Shown piece after piece: positions 33,410 through 41,579 of a stretch of DNA of 64,000 nt (its first letter is position 1; every line of letters starts with the position of its first letter). Made by a program: the position numbers and the translations under genes. The stretch spans positions 2,232,001 to 2,296,000 of the forward strand of contig NZ_CP108067.1 in assembly GCF_036178145.1 (NCBI RefSeq), in the 5' to 3' direction. This DNA comes from Streptomyces sp. NBC_00273. GTDB taxonomy: Bacteria; Actinomycetota; Actinomycetes; Streptomycetales; Streptomycetaceae. The notes under the pieces are model-generated. The model was not told where the DNA came from. It was given only the letters and a program-made list of their open reading frames with translations, and did no database searches.

Positions 33410-35308
33410 ATGAACGACCCCACTCCCGGAAGCGTCGACCTCCCCGTACCCCACGGGAAGGTCTTCGCCCGCAACCTCACGGCCCGCGCCGACCACGTCG
33501 TCCGCGGCAACCCGGCCGGCTCCCGCCCGGAGAGCGGTGTCGACAACTGCTTCCCCGGCCTGGAATTCGACCAGCGCAACCTGGACAAGTGCTTCTTCCC
33601 CGGCCTGACCGTCGACTTCCACCACGGCAGCGGATCGCGGGTGATCGCCGTCGCCGAAGGCGCCGCCACCGTTTCGGACCTCACGAGCGAAGACCTGCAG
33701 GTGACGGAGCAGTCGCCGTGGCGGCTCCATCTCTGGGCGGTATGCGGACGGACCGCCGTGGACCAGTCGGAGGCGCAGGCCCCCGTCCTCTCCGCCAGAC
33801 GCCTCGACGGCATGTCGATGTGGCGCTTCGTCCACGATCTGCTGCCGGGCCGGATCGCGATCCGCCTCGGGCCGAGGCCTGGCCGGATCTCCCCGGGCGA
33901 ATCAGGAGTGCCCGGCGGAAGCCTCAACGCCTTGCGGATGGCGAACGAGAGCAGGGTCGTGCGCGACGCGGCCGGGAGGGTGACCAGTGCCGTCCTGGTC
34001 GCTGACCGGGCCGACTACCTCACCGAAGACGGTGTCATCGACCCCGCGGTGTACCTCCCGGGCGACCTCACCCGGAGCCTGTGCGCACCCTGGCAGTACG
34101 ACTTCCGCGAATGCGGCTGCTTCTACTGGGCCGCCTCCAAACCCGATATCTCCGCGAGCCACGACGGGAAGTTCCACCCCCTCAACTTCCAGCGCAGCAA
34201 CCGCACCGCTGTCCCGCCAGAGCTGGACGGGCCCAGCTACTTCCCGCGCAATGCTCAGGAGCTCGACCATCCGGCGCTGATCACGAACTGGAACGTGCTG
34301 CCCGTCGTACTCAACGGCCGTGAGGACGACAGCCTCGGACTCCCCGCCCCGCTCGTGCTGGATCCGAAGACCCGCCCCGAAGTGGAGCAGAGGCTGGAGC
34401 ACCTCGCCCGCGTCGAGCACGCGCTGTGCGTGGAGTACCTCTACGCGCACTATTCGCTGAACGCACCGCGCGAAATCGACCCGGCCACGGAGGCGGACGC
34501 ACCCGAACGGAAGTTCTTCGCGGCGGCCCAGGAGGTGTTCGCCGTCGCACAGGACGAAATGCGGCACCTCCGATGGGTCAACGAGATCCTCGGCGTACTG
34601 GGGCGGCCGATCGTCCTCGACCCGCCCACCGAGGAGCTCGTCATCCAGGAAGAGACCCGGACGACGTTCAGGTTGGAACCGCTCAATCAGGCCCAGCTGG
34701 ACTGGTTCATCAAGGTGGAGGAGACCAGCGCCGATCTCAATCCCCAGGGCATCGACGGGATGTACGTCCGACTGCACCAAACCATCCTGGACGAGAAGGA
34801 AGATCCGTACCCCCAGGCCGACCGGCTCTCGCACCTCATCAAACTGATCATCGACGAGGGCGTCGACCACTTCGAGCGGTTTAAGAAGGTCAAGGCACAC
34901 CTCGCCGGATTCAGCGAGACCGAGTACCTGAGGACACTGACGCAGGACCCAACCGATCCGCTGGACCAGCGACTGCTCGAACTCGGCGACCTGAACTACG
35001 CCGTGCTGCTGGGCACGCTGAAGGACAGCCTGGGCGGCGGCGACACATCGGGCGGGATCGAGATCGAACATTCCCGGCAGGCGATGGCCAACTTCCACGA
35101 GGTCAACCACCTGCTGGCAGCGCGCGGGGTCGCCCCCCGCTTCAACGGGCCCGGGCCGCTCGGCAACGGTCAGGCCACCCTGGCCGCCGCACGGTCCGCC
35201 ATGACGTTGCAGCAGACCATCAGCTCACTGGACGGACCCGCCCTCGGTGCCATGATGACCCGCCACCGGGCCGACATGCAGGCGCTGATCGACGCCCTCA
35301 CGCCGTGA
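33410..35308 (+). CDS. LodA C-terminal-half-like domain fused to a ferritin-like (VioB-type) domain
   Basis: A 632-residue protein from ATG 33410 (GAAGGAG upstream). Residues 1-315 contain the LodA_C-like run YLPGDLTRSLCAPWQYDF, with Cys225, Cys235, Cys237, Trp228 and Trp240 as possible cofactor residues. In LodA the equivalent PWQ-D-C segment supplies the cysteine of the tryptophylquinone. Residues about 325-632 form a ferritin-like four-helix domain with metal-ligand patterns HLARVEHALCVEYLYAHYSL, AQDEMRHLRW and DEGVDHFERFKK. This is as in iminophenylpyruvate dimer synthase VioB and the PF12902-type proteins. Such a fusion would join an amine or amino-acid oxidising quinoprotein to a domain that handles imine products. 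Substrate unknown. Confidence 0.7.
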   Translation: MNDPTPGSVDLPVPHGKVFARNLTARADHVVRGNPAGSRPESGVDNCFPGLEFDQRNLDKCFFPGLTVDFHHGSGSRVIAVAEGAATVSDLTSEDLQVTEQSPWRLHLWAVCGRTAVDQSEAQAPVLSARRLDGMSMWRFVHDLLPGRIAIRLGPRPGRISPGESGVPGGSLNALRMANESRVVRDAAGRVTSAVLVADRADYLTEDGVIDPAVYLPGDLTRSLCAPWQYDFRECGCFYWAASKPDISASHDGKFHPLNFQRSNRTAVPPELDGPSYFPRNAQELDHPALITNWNVLPVVLNGREDDSLGLPAPLVLDPKTRPEVEQRLEHLARVEHALCVEYLYAHYSLNAPREIDPATEADAPERKFFAAAQEVFAVAQDEMRHLRWVNEILGVLGRPIVLDPPTEELVIQEETRTTFRLEPLNQAQLDWFIKVEETSADLNPQGIDGMYVRLHQTILDEKEDPYPQADRLSHLIKLIIDEGVDHFERFKKVKAHLAGFSETEYLRTLTQDPTDPLDQRLLELGDLNYAVLLGTLKDSLGGGDTSGGIEIEHSRQAMANFHEVNHLLAARGVAPRFNGPGPLGNGQATLAAARSAMTLQQTISSLDGPALGAMMTRHRADMQALIDALTP

Positions 35309-36360
35309 CCGTCACCATCGCCGGATCCGGACTGGCCGAACTCACCTGCGCCTGGCTGCTCGCCTCGCGCGGCCACCGGGTCCGGCTCCGGCCCCGCCGC
35401 CCCTCGTACGGTCCCCGCCCACTGCTGCTGGGCGACGACACCCTCGCCCTCCTGCGGTCCCTCTGGGGCGTCGCGTCGCCGGCCGACGGCCACCGGCTGA
35501 CCCACCGCCACGTCCGCTGGGCCCCGGGACCTCCCGATCCGCCCCTCGCTCACCCGGCGGTGGTCTTGGACGGCGCCCTGCTGTGCCGCCGACTCCTCGA
35601 CCGGCTCTGCGCCCATCACCCCGACACCGCCCGCCCCGAACGCGAACCCGCCGAACCCGATCCCGAACCCGATCCCGACCCCGATCCCGAGCCCGAACCC
35701 GATCCCGCCGGCCCGCCGCACTGGACGGTCACGGCCGAACCGCCGACAGGACACCCCGGCGAGCACTGGACCGCCGGCCGCCGGCACCTGCTGGCGGGCG
35801 AGGCCCCGCTCGCCCCGGGCCAGGACGCCACCACGGCCCGCCTCGACCGCACCGACCTCGCCTGGCTCCACCTCACCCCGCTCGGCAACGGCCGCGCCCT
35901 GCTCCAGGCGATGGTTCCGGGCCCCGTCGCGCGCCCCGCCGAGCTGCTCGGACGGCTCCTCGCCACATCCGAACTGGCCCCACGCCTCTCGCACCCGCCC
36001 GAGACCGCGGTGGCGCTGCCCGCCGCCCCCCGCCTGCACCTCCTCCCGGCCACGGCCCCGAGCACCTGCACCCCGGGCACGCTCCTAATCGGCGCGGGCG
36101 CCATCCGCTACGACCCGCTCAGCGGCACCGGCACGGCGCAGGCCCTGCGTACGGCCATCCTGGCGGCGGCCCTCATCGGATCAGCGGCAGCCGCCACACC
36201 CCCCGACCTGCTCTGCGCGTACTACGCCGCCCGTCTGCGGACCGCGTTCCAGGAGCACCTGACCACCTGCGCCCGGCTCTACCCCCAGGCGTTCCCGGCC
36301 CCCTCCTGGCAAGACGAGCTCACCGCTTGCGGATGGCCCGGCGCCCCCTTCACGCAGTGA
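35305..36360 (+). CDS. Flavoprotein monooxygenase-like maturation enzyme (LodB/QhpG-like)
   Basis: A 351-residue protein whose GTG overlaps the preceding stop. The N-terminus TVTIAGSGLAELTCAWLLASRGHRVRL is a Rossmann FAD-binding motif (GxGxxE-like, second Gly partly changed). Near the C-terminus LLIGAGAIRYDPLSGTGTAQAL corresponds to the GD-type FAD ribityl motif. LodB and QhpG, flavoproteins that hydroxylate the cofactor tryptophan, have this arrangement and sit in the same operons as their quinoproteins (established for those systems). A Pro/Asp/Glu expansion (PEPDPDPDPEPEPDP, about residues 113-135) is encoded by a CCCGAN repeat and lies between domains. Last gene of the operon. Confidence 0.7.
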   Translation: MTVTIAGSGLAELTCAWLLASRGHRVRLRPRRPSYGPRPLLLGDDTLALLRSLWGVASPADGHRLTHRHVRWAPGPPDPPLAHPAVVLDGALLCRRLLDRLCAHHPDTARPEREPAEPDPEPDPDPDPEPEPDPAGPPHWTVTAEPPTGHPGEHWTAGRRHLLAGEAPLAPGQDATTARLDRTDLAWLHLTPLGNGRALLQAMVPGPVARPAELLGRLLATSELAPRLSHPPETAVALPAAPRLHLLPATAPSTCTPGTLLIGAGAIRYDPLSGTGTAQALRTAILAAALIGSAAAATPPDLLCAYYAARLRTAFQEHLTTCARLYPQAFPAPSWQDELTACGWPGAPFTQ

Positions 36361-36362
36361 AA

Positions 36363-36392
36363 GGCCTTGCTCCACCGAAGTGGAACAAGGCC
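36363..36392. terminator. Bidirectional terminator
   Basis: A 13-bp stem (GGCCTTGCTCCAC against GTGGAACAAGGCC, one mismatch) with a CGAA tetraloop lies between the convergent flavoprotein and NlpC/P60 genes. The near-palindromic arms and the loop (UUCG on the other strand) suit both directions. Confidence 0.85.
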
Positions 36393-36407
36393 CTTCCCAT
36401 CCCCGGG

Positions 36408-37943
36408 TCAGCGGCTGGTGCCGCCGAGGCCGGACGGACCCTGCCACGCACCGTTGCTCACCCAGTCATTGGCGAGGCTCCCGTTCGTGTCGACGAACGC
36501 AACGTGCGTGCCCGAAGCATCAGTGGCCAGACCAGAACCAGCCCGAGCCTTACCACCAACCCCCGACGGACCCTGCCACGCACCGTTACTCACCCAGTCA
36601 TTCGCAACACTGCCGTCACCGTCGATGAAGAAGATGTGATCACCAGCCGCATTGAACGCCAACGGCGAATCCCCACGCGGCTGACCACCCATACCCGACG
36701 GACCCTGCCACGCACCATTACTCACCCAGTCATTGGCGAGGTTCCCATTCGTGTCGACGAACGCAACGTGCGTGCCCGAAGCATCAGTGGCCAGACCAGA
36801 ACCAGCCCGAGCCTTACCACCCACCCCCGACGGACCCTGCCACGCACCATTGCTCACCCAGTCATTCGCAACACTGCCATTGCCGTCGATGAAGAAGATG
36901 TGATCACCAGCCGCATTGAACGCCAACGGCGAATCCCCACGCGGCTGACCACCCATACCCGACGGACCCTGCCACGCACCATTACTCACCCAGTCATTGA
37001 CCAGGTTCCCGTTCGTGTCGACGAACGCCACCATCGTGCCCGCCGCATTGGTCGCGATCGGCGAACCCGGCCGCGCCTTCCCACCGATCGCAGACGGACC
37101 CTGCCAAGCCCCGTTGCTCACCCAATCGTTCATCACATTGCCATCGGCATCGATGAAGAACGCATGATCGGCATTGGCATTCAAGACCACCGGCGAATCC
37201 GCCCGAGCCTTACCACCGATCCCCGACGGACCCTGCCAAGCACCGTTGCTCACCCAGCTATTCGCAACATTCCCATTACCGTCCACGAACGCCACATGCG
37301 TCGCACCCGCATCCATCGACACCGGCGACTTCACAGCGCCGGACGAACCGGCGACGACGTTCTTGTAGCGCAGGGCCTCGTAGGTGGTGAGCGCGTGGCC
37401 GTCGAGCGTGCTCGCGTAGACGCTGCCCTGCCGCTGGTCAGCCACCGTGCCGGGGCGGTGTTCGGCGTCGTAGTAGAACGTCCCGGCGGACTTGTCGATC
37501 CAGGAGTCGAACAGCACGACGTGTTCCTTGGTGAAGTCCAGTGCGTCGCCCGGCTGCAGGCCGGTATAGCCGATGACGTTGGTGGCGGTGACGATCGAGA
37601 CGTCCGGGAGGGTCTGGGTGACCAGGCTGTCCTTCAGGCCCCACGCCATGGAGATGAAGCCGGAGCAGTCCGCGCGGTACGGGCCGCCGACCGCGCTGTC
37701 CTTCCAAGCGTCATACATGCTGTACGGAACGGCGTTGTTGATCCAGTCGTGCGCCCGGGTGATGATCTGCTCCTGGGTGATCGGGCTGCCGAGGGCCGGA
37801 CCGAGGCTTCCGCTCGAGGTGGCGGGGCCTATGGGAACGGTTCCGGCGAAGGCGTTGCCGGTTGGTATCAGCGCGGCCATCGCGCCGAGCAACGATGCGG
37901 CCGCGAAGGCGGCGACGCCCCGCTTCTTGGGTGTGGAAGACAT
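36408..37943 (-). CDS. Secreted NlpC/P60-like protein with seven 44-residue repeats
   Basis: A 511-residue exported protein. The signal peptide (AAFAAASLLGAMAALIPTGNAFA) is followed by an NlpC/P60-type domain with the catalytic segment RADCSGFISMAWGL and a histidine in KEHVVLFDSW (about residues 50-195). Residues about 205-511 are seven repeats of a 44-residue unit, each with a DG/DTNGN.LxNDWVSNGAWQGPS core, as in a seven-bladed beta-propeller lectin. Repeats 4/6 and 3/5 are almost identical at DNA level (264-bp period), so the array was expanded recently. It probably acts on or binds cell-wall peptidoglycan and glycans outside the cell. It is 33 bp downstream of another exported protein on the same strand. 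Confidence 0.8.
   Translation of the reverse strand: MSSTPKKRGVAAFAAASLLGAMAALIPTGNAFAGTVPIGPATSSGSLGPALGSPITQEQIITRAHDWINNAVPYSMYDAWKDSAVGGPYRADCSGFISMAWGLKDSLVTQTLPDVSIVTATNVIGYTGLQPGDALDFTKEHVVLFDSWIDKSAGTFYYDAEHRPGTVADQRQGSVYASTLDGHALTTYEALRYKNVVAGSSGAVKSPVSMDAGATHVAFVDGNGNVANSWVSNGAWQGPSGIGGKARADSPVVLNANADHAFFIDADGNVMNDWVSNGAWQGPSAIGGKARPGSPIATNAAGTMVAFVDTNGNLVNDWVSNGAWQGPSGMGGQPRGDSPLAFNAAGDHIFFIDGNGSVANDWVSNGAWQGPSGVGGKARAGSGLATDASGTHVAFVDTNGNLANDWVSNGAWQGPSGMGGQPRGDSPLAFNAAGDHIFFIDGDGSVANDWVSNGAWQGPSGVGGKARAGSGLATDASGTHVAFVDTNGSLANDWVSNGAWQGPSGLGGTSR
36432..37310 (-). repeat. 132/264-bp tandem repeat array inside the NlpC/P60 gene
   Basis: Seven 132-bp units, most easily seen as repeated GACGGACCCTGCCACGCACC blocks on the plus strand. 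Units alternate between two subtypes, and the block at 36440-36703 is almost repeated at 36704-36967. Base usage is lower in third-position GC than in the neighbours, suggesting recent amplification rather than old divergence. Confidence 0.85.
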
Positions 37944-37976
37944 TGTTTTCCTTCGGTGGTCTGCGTGTTGAGCGAA

Positions 37977-38906
37977 TCAGCGGGTGCCGGCCGGGCTGGC
38001 CAGCAAGTTCGTGAGCAGCGACAGCACGTTCGGGTCCTGCTGCACGTCGTACGGAGCGGCCGCCGGAGATCCCCCGGCCAGTTCGTCGAAGTGCAGGACC
38101 AGCACCCGCGTGCCGTGCGCCGCGAGGTAGAGGTGGTTGGTCTGCGCGCCGGGAGCCGAGATGCCCTGGACCCCGGTCCAGGTGCGTTCGAACGCCACAG
38201 CGTCCGTGGCGGTGGCGGTCTGCCGCGCGACAGCATCGGCCTTGAGGCGGTTCGCGCTCTGCAGAGCCCTGGACGTGGCCTGGCATGAGCTCATGCCGGA
38301 GCGGACCCCCTCGTACGCGGCGCCGGCTGCGGCCTCGGTACCGAAGGTGTAGATCTCCAGCACTGCGGAGTTGCCACCGCTGCTCAGGTACGGCTGCTGC
38401 TGCCAGGTCGCGGCGCCGCGTACGCTCGCGCACTCGTTCAGCGCGATGTCGTGCCCGGTGATCGGGCGCACCGGCCCCGGGGTACGCGCGGTCCACGACT
38501 GGGCGGTGACGGCAGCGAGGTCGGACGGGACCTTGGCGCTGGTCGCGGGGTCGAGTGCGGGCGACGCCGTCCCGGAGTTGCCCGATGGGGCAGCGGGCTT
38601 CCCCGTGGGGCGCTTCGCCGGCGACCCGGCAGCGCTCGGCGTCGCAGCGGCGCTCGGCGCCCCGGGCGACGCGCTCGGCACGGGCGTCGGCGGCTTCGGC
38701 GGCGTCGCAGACGTAGACGCAGACGCAGACGACATGTCGACGGCCGGCGCCGTCACCGGGGCGGTCGCCTTGACCTGGTCCGTGGCCAGCGTGTGCGTAC
38801 CACTGCCCAACATCGCCAGGCCCAGCGCACCGGCGCTGAGGACGGCGCCGGCCGTCACCGCTGCAGCCCGTCGGGAACCTCGTATGGAGAACTTGATGGC
38901 TGGCAT
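37977..38906 (-). CDS. Exported protein with Pro/Ala/Ser-rich linker and C-terminal globular domain
   Basis: A 309-residue protein from ATG 38906 (GGAG upstream). It has a signal or anchor segment (AAAVTAGAVLSAGALGLAMLG), then about 80 residues of low complexity (SASASTSATPPKPPTPVPSA). The globular domain of about 170 residues contains HDIALNECASVRGAATWQQQ, a second Cys in GMSSCQATSRAL, and GTRVLVLHFDELAGG. The paired cysteines suggest a disulfide outside the membrane. The domain resembles the sensor-like lipoprotein domains common in actinobacteria (PknH/LpqN style), but no family is certain. It lies directly upstream of the NlpC/P60 gene and is probably cotranscribed. Confidence 0.65.
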   Translation of the reverse strand: MPAIKFSIRGSRRAAAVTAGAVLSAGALGLAMLGSGTHTLATDQVKATAPVTAPAVDMSSASASTSATPPKPPTPVPSASPGAPSAAATPSAAGSPAKRPTGKPAAPSGNSGTASPALDPATSAKVPSDLAAVTAQSWTARTPGPVRPITGHDIALNECASVRGAATWQQQPYLSSGGNSAVLEIYTFGTEAAAGAAYEGVRSGMSSCQATSRALQSANRLKADAVARQTATATDAVAFERTWTGVQGISAPGAQTNHLYLAAHGTRVLVLHFDELAGGSPAAAPYDVQQDPNVLSLLTNLLASPAGTR

Positions 38907-39088
38907 GGCGAACTGACTCCTAAAAGCGGGAAAGCGTGGGTGAGGGTCCTGGCCGGCCCATGCGCGACTGGCGCAGTGGGCGGCGCAGGAGCACGCCGGC
39001 CTGGCATGCGGGCAGCAGATGGCGCGGAGGAGCCGCGGCCACCGGATCTGCCGGCGGCGCGATTCGGCAAGGCGGGTGTGGCGGCCGG

Positions 39089-39424
39089 TCAGGCCGTCGC
39101 GCGTCGCGGGCCGTCGGCTTGCGGACCCGGCGCCCCGGCGGGCGGCAGGTAGCGCCGCTGCAGCGTGGGAGACCTCTGGTGGCCACGGGCGAGCAGTGCG
39201 GCAGCCCGGTGCAGCGGGCCGTGGGCTGCGGGCGAGGTCGGATCGGGCGAAAGGAAGTACAGGAGGAGATCGACCCGATCGCTGTCGAGGGAGCCGGAGA
39301 TGTGCTCCAGGCCGTCCTTCGGCGTGGCGTGCGCCCACAGGATGCCGAGGACCTCGGCTACCTCGCCTGCCGGTGCGGGCGGCGCCTCCGGGCGGCGTCG
39401 CAGGCTGGTGTAGACGCAGTCCAT
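39089..39424 (-). CDS. Hypothetical 111-residue protein
   Basis: Begins MDCVYTSLRRRPEAPPAPAGEV and contains GLEHISGSLDSDRVDLLLYFL, then LHRAAALLARGHQRSPTLQRRYLPP. There is no signal or membrane helix. Its ATG is 7 bp after the stop of the small secreted-peptide gene, with GCGGG in front, so the two form an operon. Streptomyces genomes carry small proteins of this style beside short secreted peptides, but no function is known. It may be an immunity, regulatory or modification partner (speculation). Confidence 0.5.
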   Translation of the reverse strand: MDCVYTSLRRRPEAPPAPAGEVAEVLGILWAHATPKDGLEHISGSLDSDRVDLLLYFLSPDPTSPAAHGPLHRAAALLARGHQRSPTLQRRYLPPAGAPGPQADGPRRATA

Positions 39425-39431
39425 CCCGCGT

Positions 39432-39593
39432 CTATCCCCATTGCGCGTTATTGGCGGGGAAGGTGGTGACGCCGGTCGCCGTCGCGGCAGTGGCAGTGCC
39501 GTGGGCTCCGCCGGCCGCGACGGGCAGCAGGGCGATGACTCCGGCGGCGAGGGCGGCGATCGCGGTGGCCAGACGGAGACGGGTGCGGGGCAT
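39432..39593 (-). CDS. Small secreted peptide (53 residues)
   Basis: ATG 39593 with AAGGA upstream. Almost the whole product is a signal peptide (RLRLATAIAALAAGVIALLPVAAGGAHG), leaving a short mature peptide of roughly 20-25 residues ending TTFPANNAQWG. It is cotranscribed with the 111-residue protein. Opposite, at 39909, lies a LuxR-type regulator on the other strand. A secreted short peptide next to a regulator suggests signalling, but the sequence proves only export. Confidence 0.55.
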   Translation of the reverse strand: MPRTRLRLATAIAALAAGVIALLPVAAGGAHGTATAATATGVTTFPANNAQWG

Positions 39594-39908
39594 GGCGTTC
39601 GGTCCTTCGCTAGAGATATGACGGTGGATCGGTGCCGGTTTCACGTCCCGCGGTTGACGCTCGTTCCGGTGCCTTCTCGTGGCCGGCGGGGTGTTCCCTG
39701 CCGGCGATGAACAGCTTCGCCGGTGGATGGGCTGCCCGGGAAGAACCTGCGACTGTCGTCAACTCGCCTGGCACCCTCCGGACGTACTGTCATGACCACG
39801 TCAAATCAATGGGTTAAAAGATCTTGAAGGGTTGGTGCCCGAAGTGCGAAGATGCGGTGCGCGTGCGGACCGCAGACGGTTCGGACGCCAAACCCGGGGG
39901 GGAGCACG
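39594..39908. promoter_or_regulatory. Divergent control region of the small peptide operon and the LuxR-type regulator
   Basis: A 315-bp gap between divergent genes, with an AT-richer core near 39795-39830 (CAAATCAATGGGTTAAAAGATCTTG) that is likely to hold promoter elements. No gene is supported. Confidence 0.4.
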
Positions 39909-40883
39909 ATGCTGGAAGCGCTGGGCCTAAGTGTGCTCGGAAGCAGGGTCTACCAGGCCATGCTCGACCATGCCGACCACGGTGTCGCTCGGCTGGCCGA
40001 ACTGTGCGGGGCCTCCCCCGCCCAGGTCCACGACTGCCTGGACGAACTCGCGCGCCTGATGCTGGTGCGGGCCTCCGCCGACCACCCCGGCCACATGCGT
40101 GCCGTCTCCCCCGATGTCGGCCTGGCGGACATGCTCGCCCGCCAAGAAGCGGACCTGGCCACCCGTCAGGCCCAGCTCGCCGCCTCCCGGGCGGCCGTCA
40201 CACGCCTGGTCGCCGAACGCGCCGGCTCCCGCGCCACCCACGGCGAACGCCTCCTGGGGATGGACGCCATCCAGCGCCGCATCGAGCAACTGGCCCACGG
40301 CATGGGGCAGGAGTGCCTGGGCGTCCACCCCGGCGCCAGCCACCGCCCCGAGGACCTCGCGGCGGCACGGGCCGCCGACGAGGAACCGCTGGCGCGCGGG
40401 GTCGTCATGAAGACCCTCTACCAGGACACCACCCGCAACGACCCGCACACCACCGCCCACGCCCACTGGCTCCTCAGCCGCGGCAGCGAGGTGCGCACCG
40501 CCCCCGTCCTCCCCCAGCGCCTCGTCATCTTCGACCGGGCCCACGCACTGGTCCCCATCGATCCCGCCGACACCCGCAAGGGTGCCCTGCACGTCACGGA
40601 ACCCGGCCTCGTCACCGCCCTCCTCGACCTCTTCGACCAGGCCTGGGCCACCGCCGTCCCGCTCGGCGCCCTGAGGTCCGACGATCCCGCGACCGGCCTG
40701 ACCGACACCGAACGCCAACTCCTGCGCCTACTGGCCGGCGGCCTCACCGACGACGCCGCCGGCCAACGCCTCGGCATCTCGTCACGCACCGTCAGCCGCC
40801 ACATGGCCTCGATCATGGAACGCCTCGGCGCCACCAGCCGCTTCGAAGCGGGCCTCAAGGCCGCCCAACGGGGCTGGCTGTAG
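39909..40883 (+). CDS. TrmB-like/LuxR-type transcriptional regulator
   Basis: A 324-residue regulator from ATG 39909 after GGGGGGAG. The N-terminal winged helix (LSVLGSRVYQAMLDHADHG, then VARLAELCGASPAQVHDCL) is TrmB-like, followed by a coiled region rich in Ala and Gln. A middle domain (KTLYQDTTRNDPHTTAHAHW; EVRTAPVLPQRLVIFD) follows. The C-terminal LuxR HTH reads LTDTERQLLRLLAGGLTDDA, then AGQRLGISSRTVSRHMASIM. This architecture is common in Streptomyces regulators near small peptide and natural-product loci. The target is probably the divergent peptide operon or itself (inference). Confidence 0.85.
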   Translation: MLEALGLSVLGSRVYQAMLDHADHGVARLAELCGASPAQVHDCLDELARLMLVRASADHPGHMRAVSPDVGLADMLARQEADLATRQAQLAASRAAVTRLVAERAGSRATHGERLLGMDAIQRRIEQLAHGMGQECLGVHPGASHRPEDLAAARAADEEPLARGVVMKTLYQDTTRNDPHTTAHAHWLLSRGSEVRTAPVLPQRLVIFDRAHALVPIDPADTRKGALHVTEPGLVTALLDLFDQAWATAVPLGALRSDDPATGLTDTERQLLRLLAGGLTDDAAGQRLGISSRTVSRHMASIMERLGATSRFEAGLKAAQRGWL

Positions 40884-41205
40884 CCCGAACCCGCCAGCCT
40901 CGTCCCGGCACGGGCACTCATTGGCGCGCAGGGCTCCCCCACTCGAGCGATGGCCATCCAGGACTTCGGCGGCCCCGGTCGCACTGCATCCCTTGAGGGG
41001 CACCAGAACCTATCCCGCACACTCCATTCCGGCACGGACTGAAGAGCCAGCTTAGTGCCCATTTCAACGGTCCGAGTTTCATGAACACCATCGCCGAGAT
41101 GTGCGCTTGGTGTCGCCGTGTAAACCTGGAAGTGACGCGTTGTAACTTCACGGGGTGCCCTAAAGCAAACATTACGACCGCTACTAGTGGCACTGGAGGA
41201 TCGCA
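40884..41205. other. Gap without a gene; GC falls markedly after about 41,000
   Basis: No coding frame is supported. The shift to lower GC marks the left part of a foreign segment ending at tRNA-Pro. No direct repeat of the tRNA 3' end was found here by eye. Confidence 0.45.
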
Positions 41206-41502
41206 ATGCCGAACAGCAACGACAACAAAGCGATTCAAACCACTCGGGCCTAGGCTGGTCTTCTCGTCGTACTCTTCGGTGATATCGGCATCGCGCTAGC
41301 CGCGATTCTGGTTGCACTACACATCAAGACAGGCTCCGAGGCCGTAGCCATTCTCACCAGCGCATTTACCGCAATAACTGCGATGACTTCGGCGTACTTT
41401 GGGATTAGAGCGGCCGCAAATACAGCTCAATCCGCTGTAACTGCAGGAGTTCATTCTGGTGGTGGGCAGGGTACTCAAGGCGGGAAACTGGGTGGACGAT
41501 AG
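41206..41502 (+). pseudogene. Small membrane protein gene interrupted by an amber codon
   Basis: A strong RBS (GGAGGA) precedes ATG 41206 and MPNSNDNKAIQTTRA, then a TAG at 41251-41253. The same frame continues with AGLLVVLFGDIGIALAAILV, a second hydrophobic helix (AVAILTSAFTAITAMTSAYF) and GIRAAANTAQSAVTAGVHSG to a stop at 41502. One nonsense change therefore separates a 98-codon two-helix membrane protein from its start. Codon usage has a lower GC third position than neighbouring chromosomal genes, in line with acquired DNA. Function unknown. Confidence 0.65.
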
Positions 41503-41508
41503 TCCACC
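41491..41508 (+). terminator. Hairpin after the interrupted membrane protein gene
   Basis: GGTGGAC-GATA-GTCCACC followed by TCTTGG: a 7-bp stem with a 4-nt loop overlapping the stop codon. Confidence 0.5.
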
Positions 41509-41579
41509 TCTTGGGGCGCGTCCCGCATTTGCGCACATGTCACGCTCTGACTCCCCACTCACATCACATCCGCCCTCAT

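Noticed and set aside
36432..37310. Regular repeats in the NlpC/P60 gene considered as a CRISPR array
   Set aside because: The units are 132 bp, in frame and encode conserved protein repeats with no variable spacers. No CRISPR array or cas gene was seen anywhere in the window.
35583..38288. 901-codon plus frame across the flavoprotein end and the repeat gene
   Set aside because: Antisense or shifted reading of the flavoprotein and of the repeat array; its apparent repeats mirror those of the real minus-strand gene.
40418..41317. 299-codon minus frame over the regulator end and the following gap
   Set aside because: Antisense to a clear LuxR-type gene, cysteine- and arginine-rich, no motif.
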